DNA from: Oscillospiraceae bacterium
GTDB taxonomy: Bacteria; Bacillota; Clostridia; Oscillospirales; Ruminococcaceae
Direction: 5' to 3'
NCBI GenBank assembly: GCA_015067125.1
Contig: SVNB01000002.1
Location: 1-41,826, forward strand
DNA: 41,826 nt
Shown here in pieces: positions 21,761-30,567 of the stretch. The notes beneath the pieces were generated by a model. That model did not search any database. It was not told the DNA's origin and worked only from the letters and a program-made list of their open reading frames with translations. A program made the position numbers and the translations under genes. The number at the start of each line of letters is the position of its first letter. Positions within the stretch are counted from its first letter, which is position 1.

Positions 21761-22630
21761 CTATTTTTTGATTTCTTCCATAAGCTTTTGCATATCTTCG
21801 GGAAGTTCGCTTTTAAATTCGAGCACGGTGCCGTTTATCGGGTGCTCGAAAACCATTCTGCTTCTGTGCAAAGCCTGGCGGCCTATGTATTCAAGGCTTC
21901 CGCCATAAAGTTCATCTCCGCACAAGGGGTGGCCTATGTGGGCAAAATGCACCCGTATCTGGTGGGTTCTGCCGGTTTTGGGCCGCACCCTTACCGCGGT
22001 GAGCACACCGTTTGCCGCAATGGTTTCATATTCCGTTACAGATGGCTGGCCGCTTTCTGCTATAAAGCTTTTGTGCACGGCGGGGTCGCTGTCATCAATG
22101 GGCGCATCGATTGTTCCGCAGGGGTTTTCGAGCACGCCTTCCACTATGGCAATATATTCTTTTTCTCCGCCGTTTTTGGTGAGCACCGCCGCCGCGTGGG
22201 AATGTCTTCCGATAACGATAATACCGGATGTATCCATATCAAGTCTTCCCACAACGTGGAATTTTGCGTTTCCGTAGCGGGCGGTGCAATAGTTTGCCAC
22301 CGTATCCGTTTGGTGGTTTTTGGAAGGATGAACCGGCATATTCACGGGCTTATCAAAAACTACTATATCCTCGTCCTCAAAAAGCGTCGTTATTTCAAGG
22401 TCAGAGTTGGGAGTAAAATAGCTTTCTCCTTCCGGAATATACGCTTTGAGCACGGAACCTGCTTTTATTCTGTCTATGGTGCGGATAGGCACGCCGTCAA
22501 GCAGCAGGGAATTTTCTGTATGGCGCATTTTTACAATAAGAGCATAGGAAAAATGCTCGCAATAGCGCAGATAATGATAGGCCTGTTTGCCATCGTGCTC
22601 ATCTGTTATATTGAATATAAGTTCGCGCAT
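21761..22630 (-). CDS. RluA-family pseudouridine synthase
   Basis: 289 residues from ATG with GGAG 7 bases upstream (a longer frame to 22651 lacks a site). The catalytic motif GRLDMDTSG (128-136) carries Asp 131, and the C-terminal GRTHQIRVHFAHIGHPLCGDELYGG is characteristic of the RluA/RluC/RluD group. It isomerises uridines in 23S rRNA or tRNA; the target cannot be assigned. An N-terminal S4-like segment (residues about 20-65) is weak. Last gene of the trkA-trkH-mscL cluster. Confidence 0.92.
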   Translation of the reverse strand: MRELIFNITDEHDGKQAYHYLRYCEHFSYALIVKMRHTENSLLLDGVPIRTIDRIKAGSVLKAYIPEGESYFTPNSDLEITTLFEDEDIVVFDKPVNMPVHPSKNHQTDTVANYCTARYGNAKFHVVGRLDMDTSGIIVIGRHSHAAAVLTKNGGEKEYIAIVEGVLENPCGTIDAPIDDSDPAVHKSFIAESGQPSVTEYETIAANGVLTAVRVRPKTGRTHQIRVHFAHIGHPLCGDELYGGSLEYIGRQALHRSRMVFEHPINGTVLEFKSELPEDMQKLMEEIKK

Positions 22631-22656
22631 TTTCCCTCTCCTTTCGCGCAAAATAA

Positions 22657-22680
22657 GGCGCCCTTTCGGGCGCCGGCTGG
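22657..22680 (-). terminator. Hairpin between mscL and the rluA-type gene
   Basis: Perfect stem GGCGCCC / GGGCGCC with a TTTC loop (22657-22674), followed on the minus strand by TTATTTT. It probably ends the mscL transcript in part. Confidence 0.65.
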
Positions 22681-22681
22681 T

Positions 22682-23149
22682 TTATTTTTTAAGCAAATCG
22701 CGGATTTCTGTAAGAAGTTTGACTTCGTCGGAAAGTTCCGGTTCTTTTGCGGCTTCCTCTTCTGCTGCTGCGGCTGCGGCGGCTTCTTCCGCTGCTTTTT
22801 TCTTTGCTTCCGCTTTTTCTTTTGCTTTGTTAAAGGTTTTTACAATAAGGAAAACAACAAAAGCGATAAGTATAAAATCTATTACGGTGGAAATAAAAGT
22901 TCCGATAGCCATTACAACCGCAGGATCCGTAACCTCTCCGGCTTCGTTAACCACTTCGGGAGAAAGAACGATATTAAGTTCGCTCAGATCCACGTCACCG
23001 ATGATCCAGCCGATAAAAGGCATAAAAACATCATTTACAAGAGAAGTGGTGATTTTTCCGAAGGCGGTGGCGATGATAACACCAACTGCCATATCAAGGA
23101 CATTGCCCTTTGCGATAAAAGTTTTGAATTCTTCTATAAATTTTTTCAT
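22682..23149 (-). CDS. mscL: Large-conductance mechanosensitive channel
   Basis: 155 residues. The N-terminus (KKFIEEFKTFIAKGNVLDMAVGVIIATAFGKI) and the second helix around residues 70-105 are classic MscL. A conductance-gating first helix, periplasmic loop and outer-face segment are all present. The C-terminal region is longer than usual and extremely Ala/Glu/Lys-rich before LTEIRDLLKK. MscL opens as a turgor safety valve on osmotic downshock. ATG is chosen over an adjacent GTG by spacing to AAGGAAG. It lies 27 bases after trkH, forming an osmotic-adaptation cluster with the potassium system. Confidence 0.95.
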   Translation of the reverse strand: MKKFIEEFKTFIAKGNVLDMAVGVIIATAFGKITTSLVNDVFMPFIGWIIGDVDLSELNIVLSPEVVNEAGEVTDPAVVMAIGTFISTVIDFILIAFVVFLIVKTFNKAKEKAEAKKKAAEEAAAAAAAEEEAAKEPELSDEVKLLTEIRDLLKK

Positions 23150-23176
23150 CACTGTGCTTCCTTTCTTTTTATAAAA

Positions 23177-24622
23177 TCAGTGTCTTCTCCATGTGGAGGG
23201 CATAAAAAGTATAAGAATGGGGAATATTTCCAGTCTTCCGGTAAGCATTAAAAGCGAAAGAAAAAGTTTTTCCGCTCCGTTAAACATATTATAAACGCCG
23301 CTGTGGCCGACGTCGCCAAGGGCGGGGCCAACGTTGTTAAGGCACGAAAGCACCGCGCTGAACGCCGTTTCGTAATCGTGACCCATTACCATTACCGTAA
23401 TACTTGAAACGGCAAGAATAACAAAGAACGCGCTCATATATACCATTATAAAGCTTCTGGTTTCCTTGTCAACAAATTTGCCTTCGAATTTTATGGTTGT
23501 TACCTCGTGCGGGTGAGCAAGGCGATGCGATTCTTTTCGCAGCATTTTAAAAGTCATAATAATACGGCTTAATTTAATTCCACCGGCGGTGGAACCCGCA
23601 CAGGCACCGGTAAACAGAAGTATCAGAATTATTGAATGGCAAAGCATCGGCCAGTTCATAAATTCCACACCGCCGAAACCGGTGGTGGAAATAGTTGCCG
23701 TGGTCTGGAAGAACGCTTTTCTTATAGCAACGCCTAAATCGCCGTAATATTCCGCGCTGTTAACGCCCATAACAACCGTGCAGACCGCGACCATTGCAAG
23801 AAACACGCGCAGTTCTTCGCTTTTAAATACAATTTTGAATTTTCCTATCAGCATAAGGAAATAAAGGTTAAAGTTCACGCCGAAAATCAGCATAAATATT
23901 GCAACTACCCATTCGACATATGCACTGTTATAGGCGGCTATACCCGCATCCCGCACGCTGAATCCACCGGTGCCGGCGGTGGACATGGCCGTTGTGACCG
24001 CATCAAAAACGCCCATTCCGCTGAAAAGCAGCAGAACCGCTTCCAATATGGTAAGGCCGGTATATATTCCGTAAAGAATATGCGCGTTGGAAGAAGACTT
24101 CGGCGCAATTTTGCCGACAGAAGGGCCGGGCACTTCCGCCCTCATAATATAAAGTGTGTGGCCTTCGCTCATCTGGGTAAGCATCATAAGGAACATGATG
24201 ATTCCCATACCGCCGATCCAGTGGGTAAACGCGCGCCAGAAAAGTATTCCCTTCGGCAGATGCTCCACCGTTTCCAGAATAGTTGCGCCTGTGGTGGTAA
24301 ATCCGGAAACCGTTTCAAAAACCGCATCGATCAAAGACGGAATGGCACCGCTTAAATAAAAAGGCATTGCCCCGAAAACAGAAACCAGAATCCAGCCTGC
24401 GGCAACGGCAATATAGCTTTCTCTTGCAAAAACAAGGTCGTACTTCGGTTTTTTAAGCCCAAAAATCGAAGCCGTGCAAAACGCAGCCGCAATGCTGTAA
24501 ACAAATGGCATTATTACCTCGTATTCGCCGTAAATTACAGAAACAAGCATCGGCAGAACCATAAAAGCAGATTCCGCCATCAGTATCATGCCGATGATGT
24601 ATCGAATCATTTTATAGTTCAT
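23177..24622 (-). CDS. trkH: Trk-type potassium transporter, membrane subunit
   Basis: 481 residues with about ten to twelve hydrophobic helices. Filter-type loops are visible, including SGFTTTGATIL, STAGTGGFSVRD and TTGFGGVEFMNWP, each with the conserved Gly of the TrkH/KtrB pore loops. It conducts K+ (or Na+-coupled K+) uptake and is gated by the TrkA ring. It begins 2 bases after the trkA stop with GAGG inside the end of trkA. Together with mscL it forms an osmotic module. Confidence 0.94.
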   Translation of the reverse strand: MNYKMIRYIIGMILMAESAFMVLPMLVSVIYGEYEVIMPFVYSIAAAFCTASIFGLKKPKYDLVFARESYIAVAAGWILVSVFGAMPFYLSGAIPSLIDAVFETVSGFTTTGATILETVEHLPKGILFWRAFTHWIGGMGIIMFLMMLTQMSEGHTLYIMRAEVPGPSVGKIAPKSSSNAHILYGIYTGLTILEAVLLLFSGMGVFDAVTTAMSTAGTGGFSVRDAGIAAYNSAYVEWVVAIFMLIFGVNFNLYFLMLIGKFKIVFKSEELRVFLAMVAVCTVVMGVNSAEYYGDLGVAIRKAFFQTTATISTTGFGGVEFMNWPMLCHSIILILLFTGACAGSTAGGIKLSRIIMTFKMLRKESHRLAHPHEVTTIKFEGKFVDKETRSFIMVYMSAFFVILAVSSITVMVMGHDYETAFSAVLSCLNNVGPALGDVGHSGVYNMFNGAEKLFLSLLMLTGRLEIFPILILFMPSTWRRH

Positions 24623-24624
24623 AT

Positions 24625-25986
24625 TTACCTCATAATATCGTTAAGTTCTTCTATACTTGCAATATCCGGAGTTATTACAACAACAGAATCGCCTTTTTTT
24701 ATGGTATCGAAACCGCCGGGGATAATTGCTTTTCCGTGGCGGACTATTGCCGCCACAAGAACGTTATCTTTTATAGGAAGATCCTTTAACGGAATTCCGA
24801 TAAAGCTTTCGTCTTCGCGCACGATAAATTCCAAAGCTTCTATGCGGTTATCTACTATGCGGCGCAAAGATTCCACCTTGTTTTTGCTGTAAGAGTTCTG
24901 AATAGCGCGGACGTAGGAACTGATGCGTTCCGCCGTAATAAGCTTTGGCGAAACAACGCTTTCTATTCCGCTGCTTTCAATAACCTCCGGGAAGGAAAGA
25001 TGGTGCACCTTTGTGATAACTTTTTCTACATTTTTGGTTTTTGCGTACATTCCGTAAATGATGTTCATTTCATCAAGGCCGGTAAGGGCAACAAAACCGT
25101 CAAAATCCATAATGCCTTCTTCCAGCAAAAGGTCGTTTTCCGTTGCGTTTGCGCAGACTATGGAAGCTTTGGGAAGCATTTCGGAAAGTTCTTCGCAGCG
25201 TTTTGTATTCATATCAACGATTTTTACGTCGATATTCATATCGATAAGCTGATTTGCAAGATAATACGCGATCATGGAACCGCCGACTATCATAACGCTT
25301 TTTACCGGACGTTTAAAACTGCCTATGGCCTCGAAGAAATCGTGAATGTTCTTCGGCGAAGCGGTGATGTTTATTTTATCCCCTTCTTTAAGGATAAATT
25401 CGCCTTTCGGAATGGTGATATCATCGCCGCGGCGAACCGCGCAGATAAGAACCTTTATTTTATATTTGGAATAGATATCCTTTAATGCCAGGTCGCAAAG
25501 CGGACATTCCTTACCGATGGTATATTCAACAAGCTCCACGTGGCCGCGGCAAAAAAGCTCCACGTCGTTCGCGGAAGGAAAACGCAGGATTCTTGAAATT
25601 TCGCTTGCGGCAGAAAGTTCCGGGTTTACTATCATGGAAAGTCCCAGTTCTTCTTTCATAAGTTCCAGCTGATTTCTGTATTCCGGATTTCTTACCCTTG
25701 CGATGGTTTTGGAAGCGCCTATCTGGCGTGCAATAAAGCAGGAAAGAATATTTACTTCGTCTGCAGAGGTCGCGGCAATAACAAGGTCGCTTTCGGCAAC
25801 TTCGGCTTCTTCAAGATATTCTTTGGAAGCTCCGTTTCCGCAAAGGGTCATAATATCTATTCGGTTCTGAAGTTCATCAAGCCTTTCCTGGTTTGTATCC
25901 ATCACAATCACTTCGTGACCTTCTTTTACAAGCTGGGAAGCAAGAGTGCTGCCGACTTTTCCGGCACCGATGATGATTATCCTCAT
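24625..25986 (-). CDS. trkA: Trk potassium uptake protein, NAD-binding regulatory subunit
   Basis: 453 residues with two RCK modules. The first has the Rossmann motif GAGKVG (7-12) with Asp 30; the second starts near residue 228 (KSVMIVGGSMIAYYLANQL) with a degenerate nucleotide loop GGSMIA. Each is followed by a TrkA-C domain (GEFILKEGDKINI; GGFDTIKKGDSVVVI). It forms the cytosolic ring that gates TrkH in response to nucleotides. ATG with AAAGGAAAT. It lies 32 bases downstream of the sugar acetyltransferase gene, whose promoter may drive it. Confidence 0.94.
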   Translation of the reverse strand: MRIIIIGAGKVGSTLASQLVKEGHEVIVMDTNQERLDELQNRIDIMTLCGNGASKEYLEEAEVAESDLVIAATSADEVNILSCFIARQIGASKTIARVRNPEYRNQLELMKEELGLSMIVNPELSAASEISRILRFPSANDVELFCRGHVELVEYTIGKECPLCDLALKDIYSKYKIKVLICAVRRGDDITIPKGEFILKEGDKINITASPKNIHDFFEAIGSFKRPVKSVMIVGGSMIAYYLANQLIDMNIDVKIVDMNTKRCEELSEMLPKASIVCANATENDLLLEEGIMDFDGFVALTGLDEMNIIYGMYAKTKNVEKVITKVHHLSFPEVIESSGIESVVSPKLITAERISSYVRAIQNSYSKNKVESLRRIVDNRIEALEFIVREDESFIGIPLKDLPIKDNVLVAAIVRHGKAIIPGGFDTIKKGDSVVVITPDIASIEELNDIMR

Positions 25987-26018
25987 TTATACAATTTCCT
26001 TTCGGATTTATATATTTT

Positions 26019-26579
26019 TCAATCGTTTTCAATATATTTTTTTACTGCCGCCGGAACACCCGCCACAAGGGCGTTTTCCGGAACGTCTTTTGTAACAACG
26101 GCGCCGGAAGCCACCACCGCGCCCTTGCCGATGGTAACGCCGGGGTTGATAAAAGCGCCGCCGCCTATCCATACGTTATCGCCTATGGTTATGGGAAAAG
26201 AAAGTTCTTCTCCTTTTTCGTTTATGCGTTCGCTTGCTTTTGTGGGGTGAGTTGCAGTACAAAGGGTAACACAGGGACCTATCATTACATTATTGCCTAT
26301 TACAACAGGGCCGGCATCATATATTGTGCAGTTAAAGTTGCAGTAAAAATTATCTCCGACAAAAATATTGCTGCCCATATTGCATTTAAAGCCGTTTTCC
26401 ACGGTTGCGTTTTTTCCGACTCCGCCAAAAAAGTTTTTTATAAATGCTGTTCTTTTTTCCGGTTCGGAATAAGGGATATTGCTGTATTCCGTACACTTAT
26501 CCCTTGCGGCAAACATTTCTTTTATACAGACCATGGGGCTGTACATAAGCCCAAGATCCCGTTTTTCAAGTTCGGTCAT
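26019..26579 (-). CDS. Sugar O-acetyltransferase (maltose acetyltransferase-like)
   Basis: 186 residues: a Mac-type N-terminal helical domain, then a left-handed beta helix of hexapeptide repeats (about 55-180), as in Maa/LacA/NodL enzymes. The expected catalytic histidine is His 111 in CTATHPTKAS. The end, IGKGAVVASGAVVTKDVPENALVAGVPA, is typical of the family. It transfers acetyl from acetyl-CoA to a sugar hydroxyl; the acceptor is unknown. It has a promoter 40 bases upstream and precedes trkA by 32 bases. Confidence 0.93.
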   Translation of the reverse strand: MTELEKRDLGLMYSPMVCIKEMFAARDKCTEYSNIPYSEPEKRTAFIKNFFGGVGKNATVENGFKCNMGSNIFVGDNFYCNFNCTIYDAGPVVIGNNVMIGPCVTLCTATHPTKASERINEKGEELSFPITIGDNVWIGGGAFINPGVTIGKGAVVASGAVVTKDVPENALVAGVPAAVKKYIEND

Positions 26580-26617
26580 TTTTGTGTTCCTCTTTTTTAT
26601 ATTTTATAATATAGGAT

Positions 26618-26646
26618 ATAATACGCTTTTTCACAGTCAAAATCAA
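26618..26646 (-). promoter_or_regulatory. Promoter of the sugar acetyltransferase gene
   Basis: Minus-strand TTGATT (26641-26646), a 17-base spacer and TATTAT (26618-26623). Confidence 0.62.
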
Positions 26647-26698
26647 GCACAATTTGGCAAGCTTTTTTGTGCATTTTACCTTTGATTTTTTGCCTTGG

Positions 26699-26727
26699 TT
26701 GACAAAAGCACAAATTTTTACTATATT
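26699..26727 (+). promoter_or_regulatory. Promoter of the VanY-type gene
   Basis: TTGACA (26699-26704), exactly 17 bases and TATATT (26722-26727), 48 bases before the ATG. Confidence 0.85.
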
Positions 26728-26774
26728 TGTATATGTGGAAATTTTATTTTCAGAAAAGAAAAGGAGAAAACAAA

Positions 26775-27656
26775 ATGTCCAACGGCACAAGAATCGACCC
26801 GGAAGAGCGCGAACCCCGCGCCATAAAAATACGCCACCCAAAACATACCGGAAGAAAAATCGTTTTTTCGGTACTTTGCTCGCTTCTTATAGTAGCTATC
26901 GGCGGAGGAGTTTTCGCTTTTATTGAATACGGACCCGACCTTGGTTTTTCTATGGTATCCAAAGAAACCTCCAAAGATTCCGAATCGGAAAAACCGGCAG
27001 AGGACGAACCCCTTCAGTCTTCCCAACCGGAAATTCCGGAAGAGCCGGTTTCTGAACCGGAACCGGTTGTTACCGAAGAACCTATTGAGGAAGATCCGGA
27101 ACACGAAGAAGATGTGGATGAACCGGAAGTTCCCGCAGAACCGCCGAAGCCGGAAATTCCAAAGGACGAATGGTATATGCTTTTGGTAAACAAAGAAAAC
27201 CTTTTGCTGGAAGACTATGCCTTTAATACCGCGGTGATAGATAATGAAAACCACACGGTTGATGAAAGAATAGCAGCGGATCTTTCCGCAATGATCGCCG
27301 CCGGCGAAGAAAACGGTCTGCGTTTTGTTTTCTATACCGCATACCGCTCTGTTCAGCGGCAGAACGAGCTTTTTGCCGCCGGCAAAACGGAAATTCCGGG
27401 CAAAGCAAGCGAACACAACAGCGGCCTTGCGGTGGATATCGGAAGCCTTGAAGGCGAATTTGAAGGTTCCGCCGAAGAAGCATGGCTTTTGGAGCACGCC
27501 CACGAATACGGATTTATTCTCCGCTATCCCGAAGGCAAAGAGGATATTACCGGTTTTGCGCACGAACCCTGGCATTACCGTTATGTTGGCAGAGAACAGG
27601 CAAAACTGATTTATGAATCCGGTCTTTGCCTTGAAGAATATCTTGCGCAGGAATAA
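26775..27656 (+). CDS. D-alanyl-D-alanine carboxypeptidase, VanY/M15B family
   Basis: 293 residues from MSNGTR; AAGGAG lies 8 bases upstream and an in-frame ATG 16 codons earlier has no site. A cytoplasmic N-terminus and a membrane anchor (about 28-50) are followed by an acidic Pro/Glu-rich linker (about 66-130) and the VanY peptidase domain. Zinc and catalytic residues are visible as SEHNSGLAVDI (His 214, Asp 221) and HEPWHYR (Glu 264, His 267). It trims the terminal D-Ala from peptidoglycan stem peptides outside the membrane. Alone on the plus strand with its own promoter and a shared terminator. A housekeeping envelope role is more likely than glycopeptide resistance, since no vanHAX genes are present. 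Confidence 0.93.
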   Translation: MSNGTRIDPEEREPRAIKIRHPKHTGRKIVFSVLCSLLIVAIGGGVFAFIEYGPDLGFSMVSKETSKDSESEKPAEDEPLQSSQPEIPEEPVSEPEPVVTEEPIEEDPEHEEDVDEPEVPAEPPKPEIPKDEWYMLLVNKENLLLEDYAFNTAVIDNENHTVDERIAADLSAMIAAGEENGLRFVFYTAYRSVQRQNELFAAGKTEIPGKASEHNSGLAVDIGSLEGEFEGSAEEAWLLEHAHEYGFILRYPEGKEDITGFAHEPWHYRYVGREQAKLIYESGLCLEEYLAQE

Positions 27657-27666
27657 ATAAAACAGC

Positions 27667-27702
27667 AAAATCCCCGAACTTTTTGTTCGGGGATTTTTTA
27701 TT
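27667..27702. terminator. Bidirectional terminator between vanY-type gene and galE
   Basis: Perfect 13-bp stem AAAATCCCCGAAC (27667-27679) / GTTCGGGGATTTT (27685-27697), with A and T tracts on both sides, between convergent genes. Confidence 0.92.
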
Positions 27703-28714
27703 CTTCGTATCCTTTGGGGTTGTTTTTCTGCCAGTTCCAGGCATCGCGGCACATATCCTCCACAGAAAGTTCCGTTTTCCAGCCAAGCACCCGCTCCGCT
27801 TTGGAAGAATCGGCATAATATTCCGCAAGGTCGCCTTCTCTGCGCGGCACAAACTCATGGGGAATTTTGTTCCCGCAGGCTTTTTCATAAGCCCGGAGCA
27901 TTTCCAGAACGCTTATGCCTTTTCCTGTTCCAAGGTTAAAAACTTCTGTTCCGGCGTGTTTTTCCGCATATTCCAAAGCACAAACGTGACCTTTTGCAAG
28001 GTCCGTTACGTGTATATAGTCCCGCACGCCGGTGCCGTCTTTTGTGGGATAGTCACTTCCGAAAATGCTGAGTTTTTCAAGTTCGCCCACCGCCACTTTG
28101 GAAATATACGGCATAAGATTGTTCGGAATATCCCTTGGGTCCTCGCCGATAAGTCCGCTTTCATGTGCACCCACCGGGTTAAAATAGCGCAGAATCACCG
28201 CTGAAAAATCGCTGTTCGCGGCGGAATAATCGGTTATTATGCGTTCAATAAAAAGCTTTGTCCAGCCGTATGGATTTGCGCAGTTTCCGGTTTCCATATC
28301 CTCTTTATATGGCACCGGTGCTTTTGTTCCGTAAACAGTTGCGGAGGAACTGAAAACAAGCTTTCTGCAGCCGAATTCTTCCATAACTTCAAGAAGCGAA
28401 AGAGTCGTATCTATATTGTTGCGGTAATAGCAAAGGGGCACTTTTACAGATTCTCCGACGGATTTATATCCGGCAAAATGGATTGCGGCATCTATTTGAT
28501 TTTCCTTAAAAACCCGGCGCAAAGCGTTTTTATCCGCAACGTCGATATTATAAAGGGCAAAACTTTTTCCGGTTATTTCTTCAAGCCGTTTTATAACTTT
28601 TGGGCTGCTGTTGCAAAAATTATCCGCTATTATTACGTTATATCCGGCTTTGGCAAGTTCCACAGCCGTGTGGGAACCAATATATCCGGCGCCGCCGGTT
28701 AAAAGGATATTCAC
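27698..28714 (-). CDS. galE: UDP-glucose 4-epimerase
   Basis: 338 residues with the NAD motif TGGAGYIGS (6-14), the catalytic serine region FSSSATVYG (121-129) and Tyr 149/Lys 153 of the YxxxK motif (PYGWTK). Length and the end GWKTELSVEDMCRDAWNWQ match GalE. It interconverts UDP-glucose and UDP-galactose for sugar use and surface polysaccharide synthesis. GTG start, with a GGGG-rich site upstream, 14 bases after the stop of the unknown gene. It is the last gene of the packed run beginning at 35.5 kb. Confidence 0.95.
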   Translation of the reverse strand: MNILLTGGAGYIGSHTAVELAKAGYNVIIADNFCNSSPKVIKRLEEITGKSFALYNIDVADKNALRRVFKENQIDAAIHFAGYKSVGESVKVPLCYYRNNIDTTLSLLEVMEEFGCRKLVFSSSATVYGTKAPVPYKEDMETGNCANPYGWTKLFIERIITDYSAANSDFSAVILRYFNPVGAHESGLIGEDPRDIPNNLMPYISKVAVGELEKLSIFGSDYPTKDGTGVRDYIHVTDLAKGHVCALEYAEKHAGTEVFNLGTGKGISVLEMLRAYEKACGNKIPHEFVPRREGDLAEYYADSSKAERVLGWKTELSVEDMCRDAWNWQKNNPKGYEE

Positions 28715-28728
28715 GTTTTTTCACCCCT

Positions 28729-29298
28729 TTACCACACAATAAAATCAAAGGCCAGATTTCCGAGTTTTTCAAGTTCTTTATCCAAAGTGACTTTTTTAAG
28801 CATCTGGTTTATTTTATCCTGAATTTCTTTATATTTTTCTTCCGTAAGTTTGCTCCATACCGCGTTTGATGAAAGCTTTGAAAGCACAACGCTGTCCAGC
28901 GGGCAGTCGCAAAGCGAAAAATCAATCTTTTCATCTATGTATTCCGAACATATATAAAAATTTTTAAAGCACATATTAACAAGCTTTTGGGCAAGGCCGT
29001 ATCTTGTTGCGTATTTATTATCTTTGCCGATAATTTCTTCTCTTCCAAAAAGCAAAAGAGTTTTTTCTATCATCTGTCTTGAAAATTTATAGCCGTGTTC
29101 TTCAAAAATCTTTTTGACCGCAATACAGGTTTCTTCCATATCGCATTTTATATAAAATCTTCCGGCAGAAAGCATATCGATATACGCGTTTTTTATGCAG
29201 CGCATAATTATATCTTCGGAATTTTCAAAATCCGCCTCTCTGCCAAGAAATATTTTCATCAGAAACAAATCTTTGTATGACTTTTCCCCGGTTTTCAT
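28729..29298 (-). CDS. Hypothetical protein
   Basis: 189 residues, soluble and rich in charged residues, with seven cysteines of which two are close together (SLCDCPLD). I do not recognise the family. The pattern is mainly alpha-helical, without signal or membrane segment. The C-terminal part (about 150-175) is a strongly charged helix. It starts at ATG with GGAG 8 bases upstream, 2 bases after the VanZ gene and 14 before galE, so it is an integral part of the operon. Confidence 0.72.
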   Translation of the reverse strand: MKTGEKSYKDLFLMKIFLGREADFENSEDIIMRCIKNAYIDMLSAGRFYIKCDMEETCIAVKKIFEEHGYKFSRQMIEKTLLLFGREEIIGKDNKYATRYGLAQKLVNMCFKNFYICSEYIDEKIDFSLCDCPLDSVVLSKLSSNAVWSKLTEEKYKEIQDKINQMLKKVTLDKELEKLGNLAFDFIVW

Positions 29299-29300
29299 AA

Positions 29301-29987
29301 TTATTTCTCCATCAAAAATGCAAAACGCAGAAACTTTTCGATATTTTTTGTTTTTGCCGCAAGATAAACCAAAAAAGCTCCGCTTACGTTAAGAATAAGG
29401 TCGTCTATATCGCAGCTGCCCGCAAGGGTTATAAACTGCAAAAGCTCCACCGCAATAACAATAACCGAACAGGTCAACAGAAAAAAGCCCGTTTGCTTTT
29501 GTTTTTCAAAATTAAGCGGAAGCAATATTCCAAGGGGCATAAGGCAAACGATATTGCCGGCAATATTGATTATAAACTGGCGCATATCCCCTTTTGTAAA
29601 ATATTCCGCTATGGTTCTAAACGGAACAAGATTAAGGCTGTTTTCCGCATACGCCGCAAACAGTTCTTTTGTCCATACAAAATCCGCATTGCCGCTTCTT
29701 CCCCAAAGCGGATCGAAAAGAGTAAGGGCCGCAAAAAGCATTAAAAACAAAGCAAGATATATTCGCAGATTAAGCTTCATCGCTTTACTGCCCCGGCCGG
29801 CTTTATAAAAAAGAAAGCCGCCAAACCACAAAAAAGCGCAGCAAAGGCAAAGTAAAACAAGCCTTCCGGCGGTGGAAAGCAAAAATCCCGGAATAAAATC
29901 CGCCGCTGCGTAAAATAAAAATACAATGGCCGCCGCAATATAAAATAATACGGCGGCCGATTTTTTGATATCAGAATTTTTCTGCAA
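29301..29987 (-). CDS. VanZ-family membrane protein
   Basis: 228 residues from a TTG start, with GAGGG 8 bases upstream inside the end of the oxidoreductase gene (17-base overlap). Four or five membrane helices. The VanZ pattern is NLVPFRTI...FIINIAGNIVCLMPLGILLPL, then VELLQFITLAGSCDIDDLILNVSG. VanZ family members are linked to low-level teicoplanin resistance and lipid or envelope properties; the mechanism is not settled. Translationally coupled to the upstream FMN oxidoreductase gene, which is an odd pairing. Confidence 0.88.
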   Translation of the reverse strand: MQKNSDIKKSAAVLFYIAAAIVFLFYAAADFIPGFLLSTAGRLVLLCLCCAFLWFGGFLFYKAGRGSKAMKLNLRIYLALFLMLFAALTLFDPLWGRSGNADFVWTKELFAAYAENSLNLVPFRTIAEYFTKGDMRQFIINIAGNIVCLMPLGILLPLNFEKQKQTGFFLLTCSVIVIAVELLQFITLAGSCDIDDLILNVSGAFLVYLAAKTKNIEKFLRFAFLMEK

Positions 29988-30549
29988 GTTCAAGTCCCTC
30001 TTTAATGGCAGAAGCGATTTCTTCTTCAATTTCTTCCTGAGGAAGATAATCAAAATTGCACCTTGCCACAACTTCAAATCCCTTTATTCCCCAAAGCCAT
30101 GCAAGGGCTTTAAGGTAAGAAGTAGCCTGTTCCAGCGGATCGCCGGTTTCTATCTTCATTCCGCGGGTGGTGATGAACATAAAATTTTCCGCTTTGCAAA
30201 GGCCAAAACAGGTTTTATCATCACTGTCAAACGTTACGCCGAAAAGCGAGCAAAGTTCGAAAAAAGTTTTAAGTGCCGCAGGAATGGACATATCCCAGAA
30301 CGGCGCGGCAACAACGATTCTTTCGGCGTTTTTTATTTTGTTTGCCCAGCAAAGGGCTTCTTCCGAAACGGTACCGCCCGCTCTGCGGCGGTTTTCTTCG
30401 TACTGCACCGGCGCAAGGTCAAGGTCGTTTATTGTTATGGTTTCCACCTCGTAACGCTCTTTAAGTTTTTCTATAATTGGCGTTGCGATGCGCTTTGTGC
30501 GCGAAAGTTCGTTTCTGATGCAGGAATCAATATAGAGAAGTTTTTTCAT
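29971..30549 (-). CDS. FMN-dependent NAD(P)H oxidoreductase, flavodoxin-like fold
   Basis: 192 residues beginning MKKLLYIDSCIRNELSRTKR, the phosphate-binding loop of the AzoR/NQO-like flavodoxin fold. Further hallmarks are VVAAPFWDMSIPAALKTFFEL and MFITTRGM. It reduces quinones, azo or related compounds with NAD(P)H using FMN; the physiological substrate is unknown. ATG with AAGGAAG. It lies 18 bases after the DUF5714 gene and overlaps the VanZ gene at its 3' end. Confidence 0.88.
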   Translation of the reverse strand: MKKLLYIDSCIRNELSRTKRIATPIIEKLKERYEVETITINDLDLAPVQYEENRRRAGGTVSEEALCWANKIKNAERIVVAAPFWDMSIPAALKTFFELCSLFGVTFDSDDKTCFGLCKAENFMFITTRGMKIETGDPLEQATSYLKALAWLWGIKGFEVVARCNFDYLPQEEIEEEIASAIKEGLELAEKF

Positions 30550-30567
30550 GTTTTTATCTTCCTTTCT

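Noticed and set aside
26775-30077. Glycopeptide-resistance (van) cluster suggested by VanY, VanZ and VanW family proteins
   Set aside because: The three genes are scattered in separate units, and no vanH, vanA/B-type ligase, vanX or vanRS is present. These families are common housekeeping envelope proteins in Clostridia.
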